Position numbers and translations under genes: made by a program. Under the pieces are notes generated by a model that made no database searches, was not told the origin of the DNA, and saw only the letters and a list, made by a program, of their open reading frames with translations. A stretch of DNA of 64,000 nucleotides from Alentia gelatinosa (Eukaryota; Annelida; Polychaeta; Phyllodocida; Polynoidae): positions 46,498,028 to 46,562,027 of the forward strand of contig OX465580.1 of the NCBI GenBank assembly GCA_950022655.1, in the 5' to 3' direction. Every line of letters begins with the position of its first letter. Positions within the stretch are counted from its first letter, which is position 1. Shown piece after piece: positions 33,766 through 44,929 of this stretch.

Positions 33766-36700
33766 ATGACTATGGGAAGTAAACTGAAAATTTTACAGTG
33801 GAACTGCAAAGGTTTTATGGCAAACCTTGAATCCCTGCAGCTACTTAGCAGGGAGCAAGACCCAGTTGCCATATGCCTTCAGGAAATAAAGACTCAAGAC
33901 CAGAACAAAGTAAAGATCAAAGGGTATAACATATACTCTAAAATCCCTGATGGCCAATTCCCTGCTGGTGGAGTGGCCATATTCGTAAAACCTCAGCATC
34001 CACAGCGTGAAATATCTTTAAATACAGAGCTTCAAGCTGTTGCAGCCCGTGTCACAATTAATACCTCTGTGACAGTGTGCTCCCTGTACTTACCACCATG
34101 TCAGAGAGTCACACAGAAAGACCTAACGGGCTTGATAGAACAACTTCCACCCCCATACATCCTCATGGGTGACTTTAATGCCCATAGCACAGTGTGGGGT
34201 GATGGCCGATTAGATAGAAGGGGAAGAATGGTGGAGAGGGTCATTGACCGCAAATCCTTGTGTCTTTTCAATGACAAAACACCAACTTATCTCCACCCTG
34301 CATCTGGCACTTTCTCCTCAATCGACCTGACACTAACTGACCCCAAAATTTTCCAAGATTATGAATGGAGAGTGTACCATGACTTATGTGGAAGTGATCA
34401 CTTTCCAATAATCTTGGAAACAGAAAAAAGAGGCAACGATACGGAAAGACCACCAAGATGGAAGATACACAAGGCCGACTGGGAACAGTTCCAAGGCCTG
34501 TGTGACACCTCCTTCCGTTCATGGCCACTAATAAAAGAAAGAGAGGCGGACCCGGTACAGTACTTTACAGAAACCCTTAGGTAAGTAAGTAGTATGTGCA
34601 TGGGAAAAACCTCCCAAGGAAATAAGCGGAGACCCCCTCCCTGGTTTAACGACAAGTGCCGTGAAGCCAGAAGAGAACGCCGGAAAGCTCTCCGCCGGTT
34701 CAACAATGACATCACAGACGGGAATATGCACCAATACCTACAAACCCGTGCAAAAACCGTCCAAACATACAAGGCAGAAAGACGAGAGTCCTTCCATAGA
34801 TATGTTAATTCCCTCTCCAGTACAACTCCAATGCGGAAAGTGTGGAAGGAGGTGAAGAAACTAAATGGAGGCACCTCATCTACTGTCCACCATCTCAAGA
34901 AAGGTGGGGAGATATTAGAAGTGAACAAGGACATTTCAAATGCCCTTGCGAACCACTTCAGCAATGTCTCCTCATCAAATAACTGCTCAAACACCTTCCT
35001 AGAGCACAAAGGGAGGCAGGAGGCAAGGAGACTTGACTTTACCTCCAATAACAAGGAAACCTATAATAGGCTTTTCACCATGGAGGAGTTGAGACACGCC
35101 CTTTCCCAGGCAAGGGACTCCTGCCCTGGCCCTGACGACATACACTATCAAATGTTAAAACATCTTCCAGATGATGCTCTCAACCTGCTCCTGGAGGTGT
35201 TCAACAACATTTGGACAACTGGCAAATATCCACCATCCTGGTCTGAAGCGACGGTGATACCAATCCCCAAACCAGGGAAGGATCCCAGTATCGCCTGGAG
35301 CTACAGGCCAATAGCTATGACCAGCTGTATGGCAAAGACCATGGAAAGACTGGTGAACAACAGACTGGTATGGTACTTAGAGTCCAACGACTTGTTGACT
35401 CCCTATCATTCAGGCTTCCGTAAAGGACGCAGCACCACTGACCATTTAGTCCGTCTGGAAAGCTGGATCCGTGAGGGTTTTACCAACAAAGAACATGTGG
35501 TTGCAGTCTTCTTTGATCTGGAGAAGGCATATGACACCACCTGGAAGCACGGCATCCTGAGGGACATCCAGCATATGGGTTTGAGAGGAAGACTGACGGG
35601 GTTCATTAAACGATTCTTGACTAACAGGACGTTCAGTGTTCGCCTAGGAAGTGCCATCTCCCAGAGAGTCGACCAGGAAATGGGTGTACCCCAGGGCTGT
35701 GTCCTCTCTGTCACCCTGTTTGGCATTAAGATCAACGACATAGCGAAACAACTAAAGAAGGATGTCAACTGCTGCCTCTATGTAGATGACTTTGTCGTCT
35801 GCTACAAGGGCAGATTCATGCACACAGTCGAAAGAAAACTGCAGCAAACTCTAGACAAACTTCATGTTTGGAGTGACAAAATTCAAATTCTCTGAGACCA
35901 AGACATGTGCAGTTCACTTCTGTCGTAGACGAGGATGCGTGGACAAACCTTCCCTCAGTCTCCAGAACAAGGAACTGACAGTCCAAGAGGATGTCAAATT
36001 CCTCGGACTGGTGTTTGACAGAATACTGTCTTTCAAACCACATATCGAGTACCTGAGGAGAAAATGTCAGAAAGCCATGAACCTTCTGAAGGTCCTCAGT
36101 CACCCTGACTGGGGAACTAACTGTGAAACACTGCTGACTCTGTACAAGATGTACATCCAATCACGACTGGACTATGGATCAGTTGTGTATGAGTCAGCGG
36201 CAAAATCTTACCTGGACAGGTTAAAACCTGTCCAGAACCAAGGTCTACGACTGTGCCTAGGAGCATTTAGAACAACACCTGCCCAAAGCCTGTATGTAGA
36301 AGCAGGAATCCCCCCACTCCATCTGCGACGGGAGGGACTGTCTCTACAATACTCTATGAGAGTTAGGGCCAACCCAAGAAACCCAGCCTACAACTTGATT
36401 TTCAAAGAAAATCAACAAATGTACAAAGACAACCCAAATGCCATAAAACCATTCCCGGTCAGAGCACGAGCTCAATACCGAGAAGCAGGCATCCCAATGA
36501 AAAGAATAAGAGGTGAGCGGCCACCTGAAACCCCTCCATGGGACCAGGAAACTCCCTCGATCCTCTTTGACCTGGCAAAAAACAAGAAAGGTGACACCCC
36601 TGAAAGTGTCTTTCTGAAGGACTATGAGACCATAAGGAAATGTTTCAAAGACCATGTACCGGTGTATACCGATGGCTCAAAAGACGGTAACCGTGTTGGT

Positions 36701-37462
36701 TATGGAGTCCATACACCATACGGCGACCTGAAGAAAGCCCTCCATGGCAAGAGCAGCATTTTCACAGCTGAGGCCAATGCTATATTGCATGCCTTGACTT
36801 GGATGAAAATGTCACAACACAAGAAATTTATAGTCTTCTCAGACTCTAAATCTTGTCTACAATCCATTGGACAGCATGATGCAAAGAATGCTGTCATCAG
36901 AGACATCAAACTGTCATACACAGACCTAAAGAGAGAACATGGCAAACAGGTGGTCATGTGTTGGCTGCCGAGTCATATCGGAATTGAAGGAAATGAAGCT
37001 GCAGATCAAGCAGCCAAAAGTGGATTAATCAGACAAGTTGGAGCCCACACGGTTCCACATACAGACCTGAAACCAATGGCCAAGGAGCACATTCACAAAA
37101 CTTGGCAGAAACTCTGGAACTGCACCAGAGACAACAAACTACGAGAAATTGTAGTGGCTACTAGCCAAAACTTTAGGAAAGACAACCTGACACGAACTGA
37201 ACAGGTGAAACTGACCCGTCTGCGGACCGGTCACACCAAACTGACACATGGGCATCTCCTAAGAGGTGAAGTAGCACCTGTGTGCCAGACATGCAACACT
37301 CCGCTGAGTGTAAAACATCTCATGCTATGCTGTCAGGCCTTCAAAGAGAACAGGAAGAAATTCCTTAAGAATGCGCCAACAATGCGCAGTGTTTTCCATA
37401 ACACTGGGAAGAAAGAAATTCTTGACTTCCTCAGGGAATGTAAGATTTTCGATAAGATATGA
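33766..37462 (+). pseudogene. LINE-A ORF2 endonuclease/RT/RNase H, one stop and one frameshift
   Basis: Replication protein. It starts at ATG 33,766 (MTMGSKLKILQWNC). APE-type endonuclease to about 34,450 (CLQEIKTQ, GDFNAHSTVWGD at 34,168, GSDHFPI at 34,392). RT has FFDLEKAYDTTW (35,508-35,543), GVPQGCVLS, and the catalytic YVDDF at 35,779-35,793. RNase H has YTDGSKDG (Asp at 36,671), FTAEANA, FSDSKSC and EGNEAADQAA. The C-terminal Cys/His motif is CQTCNTPLSVKHLMLCC. Damage: TAA at 34,582-34,584 (GAA in LINE-B) and a small indel near 35,880 after KLHVWSDK. Two lesions in 1230 codons indicate a young copy. Confidence 0.9.
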
Positions 37463-37873
37463 TTGAGAAAAGTAAGATGCCTGGATTAACCAGGCAGCAT
37501 AGCTTGTTATTCCAACAGGATATGCAAATTTGAGTAAAGAAAACCAAAGTAAGTCTAATCGAATAAATTGGACGTTAAACTACCCAAACAAACAAACAAA
37601 CAAACAAAGTACATACACAAGTACCAGGTTCATTGTAGATGTTTAATAGTTGTACTTCGTCGTTGTGTTACATTATAGTATGTTCTGTGAGAGGCAGCAC
37701 AGGGCAGCTGTCGGTGCCCTGCCTGCTCCTCTCCCGTGGCCGGCTGGTATTCGACTCTCTTTACTGGAGAAAGGATGCGGCTCTCTTTATAGGAGGCACA
37801 TTCCACAATCTCCAGTCGTAGCCACATTCTCCACCCATATTTTACATTCTAATGGCGCACTGTGTTACAGTTT

Positions 37874-38224
37874 GCACGCCAACAAGTAAGGTTATTTGTT
37901 CTATTGTGTGTACCTTTAGGAATACCCTTTGAAATTCTATTAGATAGCCATTTTTAATACGTATGAATATATTAACCTTAAATATATACTTTACCTTCAG
38001 ATAAATTGATAACATATATTAGGAAAGGGAATTACCATATATGATATGTAAGTAAGTCCACGTTGCACGTTTTGTCCACTACTGCATGCTAAGTATTATA
38101 CTGTCCAATTTGGAATAAATATTTCAGTTTATAAGATTAGATTTTCATTATTTCTGGGAAAATTTGCTAACAATTCTTAACACATTAAGGTGGCAACATA
38201 TAGTATAACATATTATCAAGAGAG
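37874..38224. other. No gene recognised
   Basis: AT-rich flank of the LTR element. Contains CCACGTTGCACGTTTTGT at 38,058-38,075. Confidence 0.4.
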
Positions 38225-38344
38225 GTCACTCGTTTGCGGAAGAGTTTATTTATCTCACTCATTGAGTTGGCGGATAGATCTCACTCATCGAAGATCTCAC
38301 GAGTCAATGAGTGAGATAAATAAACTCTATCGCAAACGAGTGAC
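38225..38344. mobile_element. 120-bp foldback element
   Basis: The arms GTCACTCGTTTGCG and AGAGTTTATTTATCTCACTC pair with their reverse complements over about 45 bp with two small mismatched steps; the loop is about 35 bp. Non-coding. Confidence 0.8.
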
Positions 38345-38866
38345 GTCTAGATTTTATCCTACCCCGTCTCGAATATCTTATATTATCAATATAATTGTTT
38401 AAACTCACCGAAATCCATTTTAGCAAACATATATATCCATTATAGTTCAATGTTGATACTCGTGAATGCGCTCGAGTCGAGCGGGCGTCTGCGTAAGGAA
38501 TTGACTTTTCGTGACATTTGTTAGGTCGGGGTCAGGTCAATAATATCATACGTCCTAAAAAATATAAACAAACCGTTAGCGCCCCTACGGGCAAATGGTG
38601 AACTAAGGAGTGCGCTTCGTATAATCTACCGTTTATCGGTTATTTTTAAAGCGATAATTTTCAAGTTTCGACAGCAGAGAACTTAATGAACCAAATAAAA
38701 AACAATATATGAGGTAAATTCAACACTTTTTATTGCTTTTGCGGAAAACACTGAATAGCATAGAGACCAACAACAATCTGGGTCAACCGTTTGGACTTGT
38801 CTAGACTATATCTAGTCGAGAGGTTAGCATACTGAAGTTAGCACGCGATACATAGGCTCCACAGAT

Positions 38867-40800
38867 TTATTTATTTCCAAGAACTGGAGAAAGATTAAGA
38901 GTATTTTGTGAAGAAGAGGTCGAACACATGTTATAATTGAATGTCACATTGATATTTCCTGTGATTGTTGAGGACTGAAGCATTCCTGACACCGCATTTT
39001 GAATCTCGCTTGGTTTTATCACCGGAGCGACAGAAGACATGGTACGACTGCCCACCGGCACAACGCTGTCAGCCCAAGACAGTGTGGAGGATTTACTATC
39101 TGGATTACTCGTTGATGGACCTGGAATTCATCTGATTTTCGCTTCCTCGTTAAAACAGAGGTAAGGATGGAACTCATTGCTTTCTGTTGATGCTTACTGG
39201 CCACTGCATAGCGATTAAGCGAATTCACGTTGTGGTGACCAGTAAGTTGACAGATTATATTAGGCGGCACATTTTTGTCCTGTAATGTTTGACATGCTGT
39301 CTTCCTTAGCGAGTGATTCTGAATCGACCCACTAATCCCGCCGATTTTGCCATGGTAGGCACAACCTTTGACAAATAGTTTATTCCCATCTCGTGACAAA
39401 TATAACAAACAGAATCGGAAAGAGTTGATTTTACTTTTACCAATAGGAAAAACCTGTAGTCGTCTTCGCAAGTCAGTGGGGGGCGTTTGCTAACATACAG
39501 TTTGTAGAGTTTGACACAGCATCTGTCAGTCCCAGTCGCCCAGATCTTAGGGTCAGAACCTTTGGTACCTTTTCTAGTTTTTGTTGTCCTTTCGTTCCAC
39601 ACCAGAAATTCATTGCCATTTTCACATTGGAGCGAAATATCTCTGAATCTACATTGTTTTTCCTCATCACACCCCCTCCAACCAAATCCTTTAGTAAAAT
39701 AATAAAGCAATGTCTCTTGTAAAGTACTCGGAGATGTTTTTCCCAGTAGACCTTTCTCCCAAAATAATGTTTCGTCATCCTCTGTGAAAGCCTGGGCAGC
39801 TTTTGGTTTATTTCCATAGCCTTTTTCTTTAAGTTCTTTCCTCTTGCTTGCCAGGACGTTTCTAGAAGGGAGAAATTCTTCCGATCGTAGAACACTATGT
39901 TGATAACCTTTATCACAAAGGTATCTGAAAAATTGAATTAACATATATAATATTTTTTGAACCTATCACGAACAAGAAGGATGAAATCCGTAATTTATTA
40001 GAGATGTCATTAAACAATTTTAAATGAAATTACATGATTATTATTATTGTTATATTTTTTTTTTCCACTTTATAAATTTATTTAGCATACCTATCGAAAC
40101 TGCAGTGGTAACTTGTCAACGTGTCTGGTTCATATTCCTCTCCGTTTGGGTTGCGAACCGTCAACAGGAAGTTGGATATGTAATTATTAAGCAAGGTAAC
40201 ATCCACGGTCTCCATTTTTCTACCATGAAACTGATCACCTGTAATGGAATCGTATAGTCATGTTTTATTTGCACTTTGCAAAAGAATTTTTGGTAAAAAC
40301 GACAGCAAAGTAGCATTAGCGAAAGCATTTTATCTCGATGTTTTTTTAGTTGCACTCTCCGCTGTCAGGGGGCTTGACAGTGGAAATGACAGCTTGTTGA
40401 CATTATGAATCGTTAGAAATTTTTATGTTTCACCTACCTGATCGGTTTTAGAGGTATTCTTATTTCTCTCGCTTTGAATAAATTCACGCAGTTGAGAATC
40501 CGTTAATATTTCATTTTCTGCTTTTTTTCAGGGTTTTCTTCAAGAATCGACACATTCGTGACACCAGCGCGATAGGTAGCAGACGGCTTTCGCGATGTTG
40601 ATGTCTCTTCGCTGTCATCGGCGGGTGCATTGTCTTCTTCTAGGAATAAATCCCACTTGTCCTGGACAACTTTGAAGGTAATTTTATCTTGCTCTTTCTG
40701 TTTCCTCTAAAATTACCTCTTCTGCTATCTCGCGTATAAAACCAGATAAAATAGGCGACATGATACCATTTAGATATTGCTCCCTGCTATCGCAAGCCAT
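38867..40800 (-). pseudogene. Crypton-like YR gene, copy 1 (decayed)
   Basis: Same design as copy 2 (42.3-44.2 kb): exon 1 from ATG 40,798-40,800 to a GTAGGT donor at about 40,438, a short exon 2 ending GATAG|GTATGC near 40,090, and exon 3 from about 39,926 (TTTTTCAG|ATACC). Exon 3 holds the catalytic regions FGWRGCDEEKQC, NHSLRKTACQTL and QLTGHHNVNSLNRYAV. At least four frame breaks occur: two in exon 1, one directly before NHSLRK (about 39,325) and one near 39,060-39,110 before the conserved C-terminus (MLQSSTITGNINVTFN, LNLSP). The protein would not be made. Confidence 0.8.
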
Positions 40801-41698
40801 TGTCGCGAATTCTGCGTTGTCATGGACACGACTCGGACCTACTTTCGGGCTATCTAACGACGTGGTCGCTGATTGGTCGTTTTTTTAATGACGTCAATTC
40901 ATTTATTTATGTCACTCGTTACATAAACACTTTATGTCACTCCCAGTGACATAAACAAATCCCATGTTAAGTTTATGGCGTTTTTTTTAGGGGTAGCATA
41001 AACAGCAATTCTATAAGACAAAATGGAAAAAGATAAGATAAAACAATTCGTATGTATCATTTATTACTATATCCACGTTGCATGTTTATATGAACTAATG
41101 GAAATTAGGGGAAATTGGCTTTAATGTACCTAAAACAACTTCTTTTTTTTTAAATGAAAAACAGTGTGATAGCACATTACATTTTATAATATGATAGTTT
41201 GATTAGTTAAATATGGTAGTGATTTATGAAAATTGCAAATTACTAAATTTTCTGTATTTCAGGTCAACTACTACAAAAAAACAGGGATATGGGTGCCACA
41301 TATGTTATGCGCCACAATTCTGGTGTTTTTTACATTTTCCAAATTTTTTTTAATGAAAATATAATTCCAAAGACCACCTTTACATATGTGCTATTCAGAT
41401 ATACTTATATGTTACTCAGATTAAGTATGGAACGTTGGAATGCAATATCCACGCTGCACGTTTTGTAGTTTCACCAACCTATTCTTTGTTGTATTTTAAT
41501 TTCTGTTAAAATTTAATTGTTTTTTTTCATAGAATTATTATACAAACACAAAATTCTTAGGAAAAAATAAAGAACCCCAAAAGAGTTTCGCAGGTGATTA
41601 GCATGCTCATTTTGGCGTTTTTTAGCCTATTTTGACCCCCTGGAGACCAAAATATTGATATTTGATCCATAAAACATATACTACCCCTCGAGCATTAG
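40801..41698. other. No gene; AT-rich region between the two Crypton-like genes
   Basis: A small inverted motif (AGTGACATAAA type) lies at 40,900-40,960. CCACGTTGCATGTTTA at 41,073 and CCACGCTGCACGTTTTGT at 41,449 repeat the 38,058 motif. Confidence 0.45.
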
Positions 41699-41830
41699 GT
41701 GAGATACTATGTAGGAAACTGATGAAAGTTTAGGGTCAGGGTTCATATCCCATCGAGTTTGAATTACGGAGCGATTCAAACTCGATGGGATACAGACGCT
41801 GACCCTAAACTTGAATCGGTTTCTGAATTT
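41699..41830. mobile_element. 132-bp foldback element
   Basis: AAGTTTAGGGTCAG and TATCCCATCGAGTTTGAAT pair with the opposite arm around a nine-base loop (TACGGAGCG). The outer arms match less well. Non-coding. Confidence 0.78.
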
Positions 41831-42286
41831 ATCTCATACCATAAACGATGTATATGTATTCTTCATTAACAAAACAATAAAAGAAATCAATCTGCCTTCA
41901 TAATATGTTCTTATTAGGGCCAAATCGCCATATCCAATACATCTTGTCAACAGCGTGAACGCCGACTCGACGTGTCAATAGCGATCGTTTCACGCACTAC
42001 ATACCCGTCCGCCGCCACACAGGAAAGAGTCCGCGATTCATTCTCTGCAATTTGCGGTTTTCTGTTTTCAATAGCTAATCTATTATGAAATATTTCCTAA
42101 TTTCTATAAATATTAATTAATAAGAAGCAACAACACGTTCTGCAACATCTTAATTTTAATCATAACAAAGGAATGTGCATAGTTCAGTGTCTGGGACTCG
42201 AGGTTATGACCTTTGACCTGAGATTGACCTCACTCTCGCGGCGCAATCTAATCTAGACAGAACGGCGCCATGCTACACGTTTGCCG
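41831..42286. other. No gene recognised (3' flank of the Crypton-like gene)
   Basis: Unique sequence. A poly-A signal for the minus-strand gene could be among the AT-rich stretches but is not clear. Confidence 0.35.
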
Positions 42287-44215
42287 TCAGTTGTCAATAC
42301 GTACTCGAGGAGAGAGGTTGATGTTTTGCGAATTTGACGCTCCTACGTGATAATGTACATTTATATGTACATCGCCATGGATATTAGCATTCTGTAACAT
42401 TCCGTACGCCCTGGAAAATGGAGAATCATCGGAAACTTTCGCAATTTTACCGCCTCTTCCCGTACCGCCACCTCCCGATGCTAGTGGTGGTATCGCCATC
42501 ACCATGCTGCTGTCACCGCTGGAGGATTTACTTGTATCTGGTACTGCTGCTATCGCTAGAGGATGTTTTCTTGACGAGGTAAGCATATCCGACATCTGTC
42601 GCTGCAGGTTTGTTGTCGCTACAGCGTATCTATTTATTGAATCTACGCTTTTATGACCCGTTAGCTGGCAGATCATAGAAGGCGCCACGTTGTTAGCCAA
42701 TAGAGTCTGACAAGTCGTTTTTCTTAGCGAATGATTTGTGTAACGCCCTGTGAGTCCAGAAGGTTTTGCAAGATTTGCGACTACTTTACCCAAGTAATTT
42801 AATCCCATCTCTGAAGTTATATACGCTATTTTGTCATTAAGTGTCGCTTTTTGTTTTGGAGTCAAAAAGAACCCGAAGTTAGGTGAACATGTAGCGAGAG
42901 GCCTTTTCGTTATGTACAATTTGTATAGTCTTACAGGACATTGGTCGCCTCCTGTGGCGAACAGTTTCGGCTTGAATGAACGAGTGTGCGAACCTTTCGC
43001 ACCAACTCTCGTTTTAGTTGTTCGTTCTGTCCATTGCAAATACTCCCTTTCGTTTTCCTGCAGTAGTTCAATGTCCCCATATTTACATTTCTTAGCCTCA
43101 TCGCATCCCCTCCACCCGAATGCCTTCGTAAATAGAACCAGTAGACTGTCTTGCAGAGCCCGAGGACTTGTTTCCCCCAATGAGCCTAGTTCCCAGAACT
43201 TGTTCTCGTCTTCGACACTCAGTGGAGAGGCAGCATTTGGCTTGTTTCCAAGGCCTAGTTCTTTCAAACACTTTCGCTTAGATGATATTACATTTCTGGA
43301 TGACTTGAAAACGTCTGAGCGAATAATGCTTTCGTTATAATCGTTATCACGAAGATGCCTGCAAATAAAAAAATAACCCAAAAAGGTATGAGTTACTGTC
43401 GCTAAATTATCGTTTTTTTACATTGAAATAGACAAAATTTTACAAATCTATATTATATAATAAACAATATATATTTCACAAATAATAAGCCTATTTTTTA
43501 AATTTTTAAATTTCTTTTTCTTAACCTGTCCAGAGCTCCTTGGTATGTAGTTAGAGTATCGGGTTCATATTCTGTCCCGTCCGCCTTTCTCGCTGATAAC
43601 ATAAAGTTCCCTATGTAGTTGTTTAATCGCTCTGGTTTGATGGTATGCATCTCCCTTGGTTCGTCAAAGCTGCTCTTGATATAGGCGTGGAAGCGTTTAA
43701 CAACCTGAAATATCAAAGACAATAGAATTGTTTAAATTTACTTTCGTTAAATCTGTCGCTTTTCAACTTTGGACGAATTTGAAAGAGTGTATTGAAACTC
43801 GCTATTTCTCAGAAGGGGGCCCTACTATTTAGTTACAAAATATAAACAATGTCAATGATATGCTTACCAGATCCGTTTTCTGTGTAGTATTCTTGTTGCG
43901 TTTCTCCTTAACGAATTGTAGCAACTCCAGATCGCTCAAAGTCTCTTTTTCGTTTTCTTTCAGGTCCTTTTTCCAGTCACTCGAGGGTTCTACAGAGCTG
44001 GCAGACGGCATTTTCCCACAGGCGACTTCGACATCGTTTTCAAGTTCGCTATACGGTATTTCTTCAACGAATAAATCATCCTCGGTAAGTACAAATTTAG
44101 CGACTATGTCGTCAACTTCTTCTTTTTCTTCTTCTAACACTTCTATTGCTTCTTCTGTTATTAATTGCTTTAAACTTAGAGCCATTACTCCTGCTAGATA
44201 CTGCTCTTCTGCCAT
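42287..44215 (-). CDS. Crypton-like tyrosine recombinase, three exons, 532 aa, open
   Basis: Exons 44,215-43,868, 43,704-43,526 and 43,358-42,287 (minus). Donors CTG|GTAAGC and CAG|GTTAAG, acceptors TTTCAG|GTTG and TTGCAG|GCAT; phases 0 and 2; total 1599 nt with no stop. The acidic N-terminal third is followed by SAM-like helices and a DUF3504/Crypton-type catalytic domain with Arg about 259 (FGWRGC), His 385 and Arg 388 (HSLRKTTCQTL), His 411 (LTGHKSV) and Tyr 420 (INRYAVA), so all YR catalytic positions are present. The C-terminus ends in a short motif shared with copy 1 (MLQNANIHGDVHINV, INLSP). It could be a live Crypton or a domesticated gene; neighbouring copy 1 suggests duplication or transposition. 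No zinc finger is seen. Confidence 0.82.
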
Positions 44216-44929
44216 GTTGACATTCCTGGCGGACGCAACCTAGCGCTATCAGATGGAACTACTTTCACAAATATTTCCTGCACGCTGATTGGCTGACGTT
44301 TCACATGTGACCGTATCTAATGGTTATTAGATATTTTTTTAGAAAGCTACTAAACTATTAGATACGAGTTCGTAACGCTAAGTCTATGGGAAACTAATAA
44401 CTGGTATGAGATAAATGATTTAAATATGAAAAAAACAACCTATAACACACAGGGAAAAAACAATGCATATATAATAGCAGCTAAATATTACAAGAACATT
44501 TCACCAAATTGTTATATATATCGATGTTAATGAGTTAGGTAATTGGTAATTACCACCTGATAACTGACATCAGTTAATTGATATTGTCAAATATGGAGAG
44601 ACACACAAATTCTTTGTAAGTATTGTATGCTGGCCAGGATGCCTAAAGCAAGTAACACTATGGGTAGGTGAGGAAATCAAAACAGACTGAAGATGGTGAG
44701 TCTCAGTATGCCGGAGATGCATAAATCATCCAAGGTGCACAGAGCTTATTACTCCCCTCCTACACTGGATGGTGTATACAACACTGGATGGGGCAATCAA
44801 GACCTAAGTCTGATTATATTCCAACACTCACTGAAGCTGTGAAGTTGTTCAATCACCACCAATCAGCAAAGATATGTCATTATATCTTACATTGACAATA
44901 TTAACTGCCCTACTTGTCGTACTGGTTTG
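44216..44929. other. No gene; 5' flank of the Crypton-like gene
   Basis: TGATTGGCTGACG-type sequence at 44,287 is a possible CCAAT-like promoter element for the minus-strand gene (similar GCTGATTGG at 40,872 upstream of copy 1). The rest is AT-rich. Confidence 0.35.

Larger units (their letters stand above)
32012..37608 (+). mobile_element. LINE-A: near full-length RNase-H LINE (I/Nimb-like)
   Basis: 5.6 kb with 5' UTR, ORF1, ORF2, 3' UTR and CAAA-repeat tail. ORF2 has endonuclease, RT and RNase H, which fits the I superfamily (I, Nimb and relatives) and excludes Jockey proper. It lies inside an LTR with a short duplicated target (ACAAAGTAC at 32,003-32,011 and 37,604-37,612, partly merging with the tail). 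LINE-B, LINE-C and the fragment at 7.2 kb are the same family; LINE-D and the piece at 55.4 kb are relatives. Confidence 0.9.
24056..37869 (-). mobile_element. Non-autonomous LTR retrotransposon with two nested insertions
   Basis: 270-bp LTRs start TGTAACA and end TGTTACA and are flanked by the 4-bp duplication GTTT (24,052-24,055 and 37,870-37,873). A tRNA-His-like primer site adjoins the right LTR on the minus strand, so the element reads right to left; AAGGGGCG next to the left LTR would be its polypurine tract. Subtracting the TTAA element (26,741-30,679) and LINE-A (32,012-37,608) leaves about 4.3 kb with no gag or pol. It therefore depended on another element's proteins. The LTRs are about 94 percent alike by eye. 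Confidence 0.8.
31999..37869 (-). repeat. Right LTR (5' LTR), split by LINE-A
   Basis: Thirteen bases (TGTAACAAAGTAC, 31,999-32,011) lie before LINE-A and the rest (37,613-37,869) after it. The left LTR at 24,056 shows the uninterrupted sequence and so defines the exact LINE target. Confidence 0.85.

Noticed and set aside
34398..35768. Minus-strand ORFs of 218 and 120 codons within LINE-A
   Set aside because: Antisense shadows of ORF2.
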